Assembly (NCBI GenBank): GCA_030524805.1
Contig: JAUNFY010000010.1
Span: forward strand, 1-57,286
DNA from: Bacteroidales bacterium
GTDB lineage: Bacteria > Bacteroidota > Bacteroidia > Bacteroidales > Muribaculaceae
Length of the DNA stretch: 57,286 bases
Reading direction: 5' to 3'
The notes beneath the pieces are model-generated. The model did no database searches and was not told where the DNA came from. It saw only the letters and a program-made list of their open reading frames with translations. Of the stretch, positions 27,024 to 35,876 are shown in pieces. The position numbers and the translations under genes were made by a program. Positions within the stretch are counted from its first letter, which is position 1; each line of letters begins with the position of its first letter.

Positions 27024-28928
27024 TTACTTCACTTCCTCGAAGTCTACGTCGGAGATGTCTTTCTCGTCGGGATTGTGGCCCTGCTGTGCGCCTGCACCGG
27101 GCTGTGCGCCTGCTGCGCCACCGGCCTGCTGCTGGGCTGCATAGATGTCCTGAGCGGCTGCCTGGAGAGCATCGCTAAGTGCCTTTTCAGCTGAATCGAT
27201 GTCTTCCACGAGCTGGTTCTTGTGAACTTCTTTGAGGCGGTCGAGGGCTGCATTCACCGGAGCGAGTTTGTCGGCCGGAATCTTGTCGGCGAGATCTTTC
27301 AGCTGCTTTTCAGTCTGGAAAATCATCGAGTCGGCGTGGTTGAGCTTGTCGACTCTTTCCTTAGCCTTCTTGTCGGCAGCCTCATTGGCTTTGGCCTCAT
27401 CGCGCATACGGTTGATCTCAGCCTCAGTCAGACCGGAGGAAGCCTCGATGCGGATCGACTGTTCCTTGCCTGTAGCCTTATCTTTCGCAGTCACATTCAG
27501 GATACCATTGGCATCGACTTCGAAAGTGACCTCAATCTGGGGCACACCACGCGGTGCGGGTGCGATGCCGCCGAGATTGAATTCGCCGAGAAGTTTGTTG
27601 TCGGCTGCCATAGGACGCTCGCCCTGAAGCACGCGGATTGTAACCTCAGGCTGGTTGTCGGCTGCTGTCGAGAAAGTCTCGCTCTTGCGGGTCGGGATAG
27701 TGGTGTTGGCATCGATAAGCTTAGTCATCACGCCGCCCATTGTCTCAATACCGATTGAAAGGGGCACAACGTCGAGAAGAAGCACATCCTTCACATCGCC
27801 GCTCAGCACGCCACCCTGGATGGCTGCACCGATAGCAACAACCTCATCGGGGTTTACCGACTTGTTGGGTTCTTTGCCGAAGATTTCCTTCACCTTAGCC
27901 TGGATGGCCGGGATACGGGTTGAACCACCTACAAGGATGACCTCGTTGATTTCGCTTGCCGACAGGCCGGCATCCTTAAGCGCCTGCAGACAGGGAGCTG
28001 CAACTGCGTCGATAAGTTTTTCGGAAAGCTGCTCGAATTTGGCACGTGTGAGTGTCTTCACGAGATGCTTCGGGCCGGAAGCGGTAGCTGTGATATAAGG
28101 AAGGTTGATTTCAGTAGAAGTAGAGCTTGAAAGTTCCACCTTGGCTTTCTCGGCAGCCTCTTTCAGACGCTGCATTGCCATCGGGTCCTGACGCAGGTCT
28201 ACGCCTTCATCTTTCTTGAATTCGTCGGCGAGCCAGTCGATAATGACATGGTCGAAATCGTCACCGCCGAGGTGTGTATCGCCATTGGTAGACTTAACCT
28301 CAAACACGCCATCGCCAAGTTCGAGGATGGAGATATCGAATGTGCCGCCACCGAGGTCGAACACAGCGATCTTCTGCTCGCTCTGGCTCTTGTCGAGACC
28401 GTAGGCAAGCGCTGCTGCAGTAGGTTCGTTGACGATTCGGCGAACTTTCAGGCCGGCGATCTCGCCTGCTTCCTTAGTAGCCTGACGCTGGGAGTCGTCG
28501 AAATATGCAGGAACTGTGATGACAGCTTCTGTCACTTCCTGACCGAGATAGTCTTCGGCAGTCTTCTTCATCTTCTGAAGAATCATTGCGGATATTTCCT
28601 GCGGAGTGTAGTCACGTCCGTCGATATCTACCTTCGGAATGTCGTTCTGACATACTACCTTATAAGGAACGCGCTTGATCTCGCCTTCCACCTGGGAGCA
28701 TTTTTCTCCCATAAATCTCTTGATTGAATATATCGTGCGGGTCGGATTCGTCACAGCCTGACGCTTTGCAGGATCACCCACCTTACGCTCGCCACCATCG
28801 ACAAACGCTACAACTGAAGGTGTCGTGTTGCGGCCTTCCGCATTGGGAATTACCACGGGATCCTTACCTTCGAGCACAGCCACACAACTGTTGGTCGTGC
28901 CAAGGTCAATACCAATAATCTTTGCCAT
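27024..28928 (-). CDS. dnaK: Chaperone DnaK (Hsp70)
   Basis: ATP-driven protein-folding chaperone. The actin-like ATPase domain begins with [18 protein letters not shown] and contains [14 protein letters not shown] and [12 protein letters not shown]. The linker [10 protein letters not shown] starts the substrate-binding domain near residue 385, and the flexible tail is Gly/Ala/Gln-rich, ending DVDFEEVK. 634 residues is full length. It stands alone, without grpE or dnaJ next to it, and is divergent from serine palmitoyltransferase across 376 bp. No clear TAnnTTTG box is seen for it, so a heat-shock-type or other promoter is possible. Confidence 0.97.
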   Translation of the reverse strand: MAKIIGIDLGTTNSCVAVLEGKDPVVIPNAEGRNTTPSVVAFVDGGERKVGDPAKRQAVTNPTRTIYSIKRFMGEKCSQVEGEIKRVPYKVVCQNDIPKVDIDGRDYTPQEISAMILQKMKKTAEDYLGQEVTEAVITVPAYFDDSQRQATKEAGEIAGLKVRRIVNEPTAAALAYGLDKSQSEQKIAVFDLGGGTFDISILELGDGVFEVKSTNGDTHLGGDDFDHVIIDWLADEFKKDEGVDLRQDPMAMQRLKEAAEKAKVELSSSTSTEINLPYITATASGPKHLVKTLTRAKFEQLSEKLIDAVAAPCLQALKDAGLSASEINEVILVGGSTRIPAIQAKVKEIFGKEPNKSVNPDEVVAIGAAIQGGVLSGDVKDVLLLDVVPLSIGIETMGGVMTKLIDANTTIPTRKSETFSTAADNQPEVTIRVLQGERPMAADNKLLGEFNLGGIAPAPRGVPQIEVTFEVDANGILNVTAKDKATGKEQSIRIEASSGLTEAEINRMRDEAKANEAADKKAKERVDKLNHADSMIFQTEKQLKDLADKIPADKLAPVNAALDRLKEVHKNQLVEDIDSAEKALSDALQAAAQDIYAAQQQAGGAAGAQPGAGAQQGHNPDEKDISDVDFEEVK

Positions 28929-29304
28929 AATAAATATGTATTTTTTAATTGTTAATATATTTCGTTATTTCTATCCGAACCATCCGCCGATGCCGCAGCC
29001 TTCGCTTCGGCTCCCGCTTCCGGTTTCGTTTGATATATTAACAAATGGCGTGCTAAATGTTTCATTTTCCACCGGCCGCAAAGAGTTAAAAAGCCCTAAA
29101 ACATTAAAAATAAAATCATTAATTTTTATAAAGCAACAATAATGATATTGAAAAAACCGCGTGACACGGTGTGACAAATGTGACAAACCATAAAAAAATG
29201 GAATTTATATGCGAGTTTTTAAGAAATTTTTAGTAATTTTGCAGTCAAGTGTAATTATGCCCTCGTGAGGGCACGCAATCATATATGCGACAATTAATAT
29301 AAAT
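28929..29304. promoter_or_regulatory. Divergent dnaK / serine palmitoyltransferase control region
   Basis: 376 bp. TAATTTTG at 29234-29241 is the likely -7 box of the plus-strand gene. Three GTGACA repeats (29161, 29171, 29180) are phased 10 and 9 bp apart upstream of it. A short hairpin, TGCCCTCGTGAGGGCA at 29258-29273, lies in the predicted leader. The dnaK side is AT-rich next to the gene with a GC-rich patch at 28983-29027; no confident promoter is seen on that side. Confidence 0.55.
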
Positions 29305-30492
29305 ATGAAAAGATTACAGGAAAAGTTATCGCACTACGATGCTCCGCAGAAAGCGCAAGCAGCCGGCATATACCCCTACTTCAGGGCCATATCCAGCGAA
29401 CAGAACACCGAAGTGCTGATGAATGGTAAGAAGGTGCTGATGTTCGGCTCAAACTCCTATATGGGTCTGACCAATCATCCGAAAGTCATAGAGGCTGCCG
29501 TAGCCGCCACCAAGAAATATGGTACAGGCATGGCCGGAAGCCCGTTTCTCAACGGCACTCTCGACATCCATAAGGAACTTGAGCAAAAGATAGCTGACTA
29601 CGTCGGTAAAGAAGACGCTATTGTATATTCCACCGGTTTTGGCACTAACCTCGGCGTGGTGAGCACTCTCACCGGACGTGAAGACTACGTGATCTGCGAC
29701 GAGCAGGACCACGCCTCCATCGTGGAAGGCCGACGCCTGTCGTTCTCCCAGCCGATGAAATTCAAACACAACGACATGGAATCGCTCGAGGCTGTACTGA
29801 AGAAGTGCAAGGCCGACAGCGTGAAACTCATTGTCACCGACAGCGTCTTCTCGATGGAAGGCGATGTGGCCAACCTGCCTGAAATGGTAAGACTCGCAAA
29901 AGAATACGACGCTACCCTCATGGTGGATGAAGCGCACGGCATCGGAGTCTTCGGCGAAGGCGGCCGCGGTGTGGTCAACCATTTCGGAGTGCAGGACGAC
30001 GTAGACCTCATCATGGGCACGTTCTCAAAATCTTTCGCATCGCTCGGAGGATTCATCGCCACGGATAAGGAAATCACAAACTATCTGCGTCATCATTCGA
30101 GAAGCTACATATTCACCGCCTCCATCACCCCGGCCTCCACTGCCGCAGCCATGGCAGCCATGGACATCATGATCAACGAGCCGGAGCGTCAGGCCCACCT
30201 CTGGGACATCACCCACTACGCGCTCGACAACTTCCGCGCCATGGGTCTGGAGATAGGAAACACATCCACTCCTATCATTCCACTTTTCATCCGCGACGAT
30301 TACAAGACATTCGCCGTCACCCACGACCTCCTCGAGGAAGGTGTCTTTGTCAATCCGGTAGTTTCTCCGGCAGTGGCACCTCAGGATACCCTCATCAGGT
30401 ATTCGCTCATGGCCACCCACACCAAAGATCAGGTGACAAGGTCGCTTGAGGCGATTGAGAAAGTATTCAAGAAGCACGGAATCATCAAGTGA
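29305..30492 (+). CDS. spt: Serine palmitoyltransferase (AOS family, sphingolipid entry)
   Basis: PLP enzyme of the alpha-oxoamine synthase family. The very similar 2-amino-3-ketobutyrate ligase (Kbl) uses glycine and acetyl-CoA; the start LQEKLSHYDAPQKAQAAGIYPYFR, MFGSNSYMGLT and DEQDHASIVEGRRLSFSQ closely resemble the Bacteroides enzyme that condenses serine with palmitoyl-CoA for sphingolipids. The PLP lysine is K242 in GTFSKSFASLGG, the stacking His is H136, and DEAHG is at about 208-212. 395 residues fits. Its stop overlaps the tgt start (GTGA). The other sphingolipid genes (reductase, ceramide synthase) are not in this window. Confidence 0.8.
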   Translation: MKRLQEKLSHYDAPQKAQAAGIYPYFRAISSEQNTEVLMNGKKVLMFGSNSYMGLTNHPKVIEAAVAATKKYGTGMAGSPFLNGTLDIHKELEQKIADYVGKEDAIVYSTGFGTNLGVVSTLTGREDYVICDEQDHASIVEGRRLSFSQPMKFKHNDMESLEAVLKKCKADSVKLIVTDSVFSMEGDVANLPEMVRLAKEYDATLMVDEAHGIGVFGEGGRGVVNHFGVQDDVDLIMGTFSKSFASLGGFIATDKEITNYLRHHSRSYIFTASITPASTAAAMAAMDIMINEPERQAHLWDITHYALDNFRAMGLEIGNTSTPIIPLFIRDDYKTFAVTHDLLEEGVFVNPVVSPAVAPQDTLIRYSLMATHTKDQVTRSLEAIEKVFKKHGIIK

Positions 30493-31628
30493 GAGCGCTC
30501 GATTTCAAGATCGAAGATGTCTGCCAGGGAACTTCCGCCCGGGCAGGCTTGATCACGACCGCACACGGCCAGATTGAAACACCGATTTTCATGCCCGTGG
30601 GCACGGTCGGGAGCGTCAAGGCCGTGCATCAGCATGAGCTGCGCGAAGATATCAAGGCCCAGATCATTCTCGGCAATACATATCACCTGTATCTCCGTCC
30701 GGGTCTCGATATCCTCCGTCAGGCAGGCGGTCTGCATAAATTCAACGGCTGGGAACGCCCTATCCTGACCGATTCAGGTGGATTTCAGGTATTTTCACTG
30801 TCGTCCAACCGAAAACTGAAGGAAGAGGGAGCATATTTCCGCAGCCACATCGACGGCAGCAAGCATCTCTTCACTCCTGAAGGAGTGGTGGATATCCAGC
30901 GCGTGATCGGGGCAGACATCATGATGGCTCTCGACGAGTGCGCGCCCGGCGACTCCGATTATGACTACGCCAAGAAATCGCTCGGCCTGACCACCCGCTG
31001 GCTGAAGCGTGGCTGGGACAGATACCGTGCCACAGAAGGACTGTATGGCTACCGGCAGACATTCTTCCCCATCGTGCAGGGTTGCGTCTACCCCGATTTG
31101 AGAAAGGAATCGGCTAAATTCGTGGCCGACCTTGATGCCGACGGCAACGCCATCGGCGGTCTCGCGGTAGGCGAACCGACAGAGAAGATGTATGAGATGA
31201 TAGAAATCGTCAATGACATCCTGCCCGCCGACCGTCCCCGCTATCTGATGGGCGTCGGAACTCCGGCCAACATCATCGAGGCCATCGACAGAGGCGTCGA
31301 CATGATGGACTGCGTGATGCCTACACGCAACGGCCGCAACGGCATGCTCTTCACGCGCAACGGCATCATGAACATGCGCAACAAGAAATGGGCCGACGAC
31401 TTCTCTCCGCTCGACCCGGGAGGACCGACATACGTGGATGAAGTCTACTCAAAGGCATACGTAAGGCATCTCTTCATAGCCAACGAATTGCTTGCCATGC
31501 AAATAGCGAGCATCCACAACCTCGGCTTCTATCTCTGGCTCGTGGGCGAGGCCCGCAAACACATAAAAGCAGGCGATTTCGCGCAGTGGAAACCGGAGAT
31601 ACTTGAAAGAGTGACACGAAGAATGTGA
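30489..31628 (+). CDS. tgt: tRNA-guanine transglycosylase (queuine/preQ1)
   Basis: Exchanges guanine 34 of certain tRNAs for preQ1. TIM-barrel enzyme with the nucleophile and substrate region GNTYHLYLRPG, LTDSGGFQVFSLS, MALDECAPGD, the GLAVGEP motif and DCVMPTRNGRNG. The usual zinc-site cysteines (CxCxxC...H) are not apparent near the C-terminus, where family members carry them, which is odd and worth noting. The start is a GTG overlapping the upstream stop; the next gene overlaps its stop. 379 residues is normal. Confidence 0.93.
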   Translation: MRALDFKIEDVCQGTSARAGLITTAHGQIETPIFMPVGTVGSVKAVHQHELREDIKAQIILGNTYHLYLRPGLDILRQAGGLHKFNGWERPILTDSGGFQVFSLSSNRKLKEEGAYFRSHIDGSKHLFTPEGVVDIQRVIGADIMMALDECAPGDSDYDYAKKSLGLTTRWLKRGWDRYRATEGLYGYRQTFFPIVQGCVYPDLRKESAKFVADLDADGNAIGGLAVGEPTEKMYEMIEIVNDILPADRPRYLMGVGTPANIIEAIDRGVDMMDCVMPTRNGRNGMLFTRNGIMNMRNKKWADDFSPLDPGGPTYVDEVYSKAYVRHLFIANELLAMQIASIHNLGFYLWLVGEARKHIKAGDFAQWKPEILERVTRRM

Positions 31629-32800
31629 TGAACAGACGAATAACGAGAGCGCGGATCAAGTGCAGACATCTTGCCAAAGGCTTCAGATTCAGATTGCCAC
31701 GCAAGCTGCACTTCAAGAATCCGCTGGCAATAATAGACAGATACATCCTCAAGAAATTCTTGGGGACGTATTTTCTTGCCACCGCCCTGCTGCTGCTCGT
31801 GATCGCCATGTTTGACACCACGGAGAAACTCGACGCTTTCCTCACGGCTCCCATAAAGGAGACGCTGTTTGACTATTTCGCGTCGTTCCTCCCCTATTTC
31901 GCCAACATGCTCTCCCCTCTTTTCGTCTTCATCTCCGTAATTTTCTTCACTACCAAACTCGCCGACAATTCCGAGATCATCGCGATGCTCTCGAGCGGAA
32001 TCACTTTCCGCCGGCTTCTCCGTCCGTACATGATAGGTGCAGCCATCATTGCCGCCCTCACTTTTCTCCTCTCCAACTACATCATTCCTCCTACAAACAT
32101 CGACCGGATCAACTACACCAACAAGTATGTCAAGAACAAGGCCGTAGCCTACGGCACCGACATACAGCTGATGGTGCGTCCGGGGGAAGTGGCATATTTC
32201 AGCCGGTTTGACAACACTATCAAACAAGGCTTCCGTTTCTCTCTTGATAAATTCGATGGAAAGGTGCTCGTGTCGAGGCTCACGGCCAACAGTGTGGTTT
32301 ACGACACCACGCGCATGTATCATTGGCGACTCAACGACTACATGATAAGGGACTTCGACGGAATGAATGAGAAAATCAGGAAAGGAACTAATCTCGACAG
32401 CATAATCCCGATCGAGCCGAAAGACTTCCTCATCTCGTCGAGCGACCAGGAGACACTGACCACGCCGCAGCTTTCGGACTACATCGAAAAACAAAAGATG
32501 CGGGGTGTGGCCAACATCAAGAACTTCGAGATTGAGAAAGAAAAGCGCATCGCCCAGACGGCCGCCGCATTCATCCTCACCCTTATCGGCATGTCGCTCT
32601 CATCAAAAAAGGTGAAAGGAGGCATGGGACTCAACATCGGCATCGGTCTTGCCTTGAGTTTCAGCTATATACTCTTCAGCACCATCACTTCCTCGTTTGC
32701 CATCAACGGATACACATCGCCGGCTGTAGCCATGGAAATCCCTAATGTGGTGTATCTCATCATCGGCATCGTGCTCTACAGAAGAGCGTCCAAATTCTGA
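31628..32800 (+). CDS. LptF/LptG-family LPS export permease
   Basis: Inner-membrane half of the LptB2FG transporter that extracts LPS for transport to the outer membrane. Two blocks of three hydrophobic helices flank a periplasmic beta-rich domain: helices at about 42-65, 85-110 and 135-155, the jellyroll-like region about 170-300, then helices at about 312-330 and 340-385. IIDRYILKKFLGTYF and MLSSGITFRRLLRP are family hallmarks. The ATG at 31628 overlaps the tgt TGA by one base (TGATG); a GTG at 31625 is also in frame. F or G cannot be assigned. Confidence 0.88.
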   Translation: MNRRITRARIKCRHLAKGFRFRLPRKLHFKNPLAIIDRYILKKFLGTYFLATALLLLVIAMFDTTEKLDAFLTAPIKETLFDYFASFLPYFANMLSPLFVFISVIFFTTKLADNSEIIAMLSSGITFRRLLRPYMIGAAIIAALTFLLSNYIIPPTNIDRINYTNKYVKNKAVAYGTDIQLMVRPGEVAYFSRFDNTIKQGFRFSLDKFDGKVLVSRLTANSVVYDTTRMYHWRLNDYMIRDFDGMNEKIRKGTNLDSIIPIEPKDFLISSSDQETLTTPQLSDYIEKQKMRGVANIKNFEIEKEKRIAQTAAAFILTLIGMSLSSKKVKGGMGLNIGIGLALSFSYILFSTITSSFAINGYTSPAVAMEIPNVVYLIIGIVLYRRASKF

Positions 32801-32893
32801 CGGAATTTATTTGCTTCCCTACTTTTGCAATCCGGCCTTCCGCATAATATGTCAGGAAACGTGCCGCTTTGAACAAAATAAGGAATAAAATAG

Positions 32894-32924
32894 TTTGACA
32901 ATAAGGGAATTTTTTGTAACTTTG
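32894..32924 (+). promoter_or_regulatory. Canonical Bacteroidota promoter
   Basis: TTTG at 32894-32897 and TAACTTTG at 32917-32924 with exactly 19 bp between them, the clearest plus-strand match in the window. It drives the acyltransferase gene with a leader of about 65 nt. Confidence 0.8.
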
Positions 32925-32995
32925 CAGAGAAGGCCTTTCCGGGCTTATGCCACAGGCTTTCTTCAAAGATAGATAATTACACAGGAATTATTGAT

Positions 32996-34171
32996 ATGAC
33001 CCACAATGATTTCGATTTCAGCGATATCGCTCCGTATGATGACTCGGTGTTTCACACAGTCCTCGACCGACTTGTGAAAGACCCCGGCTTTTTGCATGCC
33101 ATATCATACGTGATGCCTAAGGAAGACATTCCCGGCCTGCTCGAGGAATTGTCGAAAATCAACAATCGCACTGATTTCCACCGACAGATCATGCTGCCGT
33201 TTCTCGAGATGCTTGGCAAGACCACGACCTCAGGCATCACTCTCGGCGGCGCCAAATATTTCAATCCGGCACTCAACTATACATTCATCACCAACCACCG
33301 CGACATAGTGCTTGATGCCTCTTTCCTCAACCTGAGTTTCCTCAGAAGAGGATGGCCCACAAGCGAGGTAGCCATCGGCAACAACCTTCTGGTGTTTGAC
33401 TGGATAGATGATCTGGTGAGGCTCAACAACAGTTTCATAGTGAAACGCAACACCGGCCTGCGCGAAGGCCTCGAGGCTGCCAAAAAGCTTTCTGCCTATA
33501 TCCACTACTGCATCATGGAAAAACACGACTCCGTGTGGATAGCGCAGCGCGAAGGACGTGCGAAGGACTCAAGCGACCACACCCAGGAATCGCTCGTCAA
33601 GATGCTCGCCATTGCAGGTGAAGGCACTTTCATGCAGAAGCTTAAGGAGATAAACCTCATGCCCGTGTCGATCAGCTACGAGTATGACCCCAACGACTAC
33701 CTTAAAGTGAAGGAATTCCTGATGCGCAGAAGAAATCCGGACTTCAAGAAGTCGCAGCGCGACGACCTTTTCTCAATGGAGACAGGGCTTCTGCAGTTTA
33801 AGGGCAAGGTGCATTTCCAGCTCACCCCGCGCATCAATGTGAGGCTTGATGAGATCGGAGAATTCAAAGATGCAAACAAGGCGTCGAAATATGTATGCGC
33901 GCTCATCGACTCAGCCATCCACAGAGGCTACGAGATTTTCCCCATCAATTACGTGGCATACGACACCCTGCATCAGTCGCTTCGCTTCGCTCATAAATAT
34001 ACTGATGCCGAGCGTCAGGAAAGCCTCGACTACTTTGAGAATCAGCTTAAGAAAATCGACGTGGAGGATATCTCGGAAGAGGAAATGTCGTTCATGCGCG
34101 AGATGATTCTCATCATGTATGCCAACCCATTGAAAAACAAACTTAAAGCAATACTTGGAGGATTTGAGTGA
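32996..34171 (+). CDS. Glycerolipid acyltransferase (PlsB/PlsC-like domain)
   Basis: Probable membrane-associated acyltransferase of phospholipid synthesis. The acyltransferase domain is recognised by NHRDIVLD (H101) and by QREGRAKDSSD (E186-G187-R188), the counterparts of the catalytic HxxxxD and the phosphate-binding EGxR motifs. In this protein the His and the aligned Asp are separated by five residues (or one, to D103), not four. There is no signal peptide. 391 residues exceeds PlsC and is less than PlsB. The acyl acceptor cannot be told from sequence. The next gene overlaps its stop by one base. Confidence 0.75.
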   Translation: MTHNDFDFSDIAPYDDSVFHTVLDRLVKDPGFLHAISYVMPKEDIPGLLEELSKINNRTDFHRQIMLPFLEMLGKTTTSGITLGGAKYFNPALNYTFITNHRDIVLDASFLNLSFLRRGWPTSEVAIGNNLLVFDWIDDLVRLNNSFIVKRNTGLREGLEAAKKLSAYIHYCIMEKHDSVWIAQREGRAKDSSDHTQESLVKMLAIAGEGTFMQKLKEINLMPVSISYEYDPNDYLKVKEFLMRRRNPDFKKSQRDDLFSMETGLLQFKGKVHFQLTPRINVRLDEIGEFKDANKASKYVCALIDSAIHRGYEIFPINYVAYDTLHQSLRFAHKYTDAERQESLDYFENQLKKIDVEDISEEEMSFMREMILIMYANPLKNKLKAILGGFE

Positions 34172-35469
34172 TGAGACTGCCCCTGCCTGCCATATTTTTC
34201 CTCATAGTGATGAGCCTGCTTGTAGATTTCTACATCTGGACGGATATCCGCAACTCCAAATCGCGCAAGCGCTGGAAATGGTCGGAATGGTACGCCGTTT
34301 CATCAATTCTGATGTGGATCTTCCTGATCGTCACGCTATGCCTGCCAAGGCGCGGCCTTGATGGCGGGGTATACACTGTGATGTGGATGCTTACTACTTA
34401 CCTGAGCATCTACATTCCAAAGATAATCTATTGCGTCCTGTCGCTTTTTGGAAAAATACCTCTACTCTTCAAAGCACGACGCTGGAAATGGACCAAGCCT
34501 GCAGGCTTCATACTCGCGTTGATATGCTTTGCATCCGTATGGTGCGGAGTGTTCTTCACCCGTACACATATCCGAACAATCGACATCACGCTCACTTCGC
34601 AGCGTCTGCCTGAGAGTTTCGACGGCTACAGAATCGTCCAGATTTCCGACCTGCATCTCGGGACGTGTGGCGAGAATACGAAGTTTATAGAAAAAATGGT
34701 CGACAAAATCAACGCTCTCCAGCCCGACCTCATTGTTTTCACCGGCGATATAGTGAATCAGAAAAGCGATGAAATGAAACCTTTCATTGCCAAATTATCG
34801 CGTCTGAAAGCTGAAGATGGCGTCTACTCCATATTAGGAAACCATGATTATGGCGACTATGTGGACTGGCCGTCAAAGGAAGCGAAAAAGGCCAACATGG
34901 ACCTGCTTTATAAATTTCAGGCAGCCGCAGGATGGAAATTGCTCAATAACGATCACGTATTCCTCACAAAGCAATATACCATACCCGGCGATTCTCTTCC
35001 GACTACCGATTCAATCGCCCTTATCGGTGTGGAAAACTGGGGAGATCCTCCGTTCGGTCAATACGGTGATCTCGACAAAGCATATCCTTCGGTTGAGGGT
35101 CGCGGCGTAAACGACGATAAGTTCAAGATTCTCCTCACCCACAATCCCGCGCACTGGGTGGAAGTGGTACGCACCGGCACCAACATAGACCTCTCCCTGT
35201 CGGGCCACACACATGCCATGCAGATGAGCGTCAACGGTTTTGGCCGTCGCTGGTCGCCTTCCAAATGGAGATACATCACGTGGGGCGGCTTCTACACGCT
35301 CGACGAAAACGGGTATCTGGAAGATTTCGGCAATCCGGACGAGGATGTAATGACAAGAGAACTTGCCACCTCCAGCCTTTATGTGAATATCGGCGCCGGA
35401 GAGGTAGGCATCCCGTTCAGACTTTTCTCAGCATATCCGGAAATAACCCTCATCACCCTTAAGAAATAA
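34171..35469 (+). CDS. Membrane-anchored metallophosphoesterase
   Basis: Binuclear-metal phosphoesterase fused to a membrane domain. Hydrophobic helices lie at about 4-22, 42-60, 70-92 and 112-128. The calcineurin-like domain follows, with QISDLHLG, VFTGDIV, LGNHDYGDY, LLTHNP and SGHTHAMQM giving all five metal-binding blocks. Relatives (YkuE-like) cleave UDP-sugars or lipid-linked substrates; the substrate here is unknown. The ATG at 34171 overlaps the acyltransferase stop (TGATG); a GTG at 34168 is also in frame. folK follows after 2 bp. Confidence 0.88.
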   Translation: MRLPLPAIFFLIVMSLLVDFYIWTDIRNSKSRKRWKWSEWYAVSSILMWIFLIVTLCLPRRGLDGGVYTVMWMLTTYLSIYIPKIIYCVLSLFGKIPLLFKARRWKWTKPAGFILALICFASVWCGVFFTRTHIRTIDITLTSQRLPESFDGYRIVQISDLHLGTCGENTKFIEKMVDKINALQPDLIVFTGDIVNQKSDEMKPFIAKLSRLKAEDGVYSILGNHDYGDYVDWPSKEAKKANMDLLYKFQAAAGWKLLNNDHVFLTKQYTIPGDSLPTTDSIALIGVENWGDPPFGQYGDLDKAYPSVEGRGVNDDKFKILLTHNPAHWVEVVRTGTNIDLSLSGHTHAMQMSVNGFGRRWSPSKWRYITWGGFYTLDENGYLEDFGNPDEDVMTRELATSSLYVNIGAGEVGIPFRLFSAYPEITLITLKK

Positions 35470-35471
35470 CC

Positions 35472-35876
35472 ATGGCTGTTGAGGCAGTTTTGTCGATAGG
35501 ATCTAATTTTGGCGACAGGACAGGGCAGGTTTCCGAAGCGATGCAATGGATCTGCGACCTGTTGTCCGGCTCCAGATGCAGCAGCATCTATGCCACCGAC
35601 GATTGCCATGGCGGCCCACGGGTATACCATAACGCGGTAGTGGCCGGACATACCGACCTTCCGGCATCTGAGCTCGAATCGCTGTGCAAGCGATATGAAT
35701 GCGCGCATGGACGCACACCGCAGGCGAGAGCCGCCGGCGACGTGCCGATAGATATTGATCTGGTGATTTATGATGCGGAAGTATTGCGCCCCGCTGATTT
35801 CCGGCGGAGTTTCTTCAAGATTGGTTACCGCGAAGTCATTTCCGACGCTGTATGTCAAGAGCTACCATCCCCATAG
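35472..35876 (+). CDS. folK: 6-Hydroxymethyl-7,8-dihydropterin pyrophosphokinase
   Basis: Transfers pyrophosphate from ATP to hydroxymethyl-dihydropterin in folate synthesis. The start AVLSIGSNFGDR, the VYHNAVVAG segment and the signature GRTPQARAAGDVPIDIDLV mark HPPK. At 134 residues it is shorter than the E. coli enzyme, as is common in Bacteroidales. It begins 2 bp after the metallophosphoesterase. Its last 41 bp overlap the 3' end of the converging ATP-grasp gene. Confidence 0.88.
   Translation: MAVEAVLSIGSNFGDRTGQVSEAMQWICDLLSGSRCSSIYATDDCHGGPRVYHNAVVAGHTDLPASELESLCKRYECAHGRTPQARAAGDVPIDIDLVIYDAEVLRPADFRRSFFKIGYREVISDAVCQELPSP

Noticed and set aside
29305-30492. Naming this gene kbl (glycine C-acetyltransferase)
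   Set aside because: The family match is equally general, but the N-terminus and several internal segments resemble the Bacteroides serine palmitoyltransferase more closely, and no threonine dehydrogenase gene is nearby.
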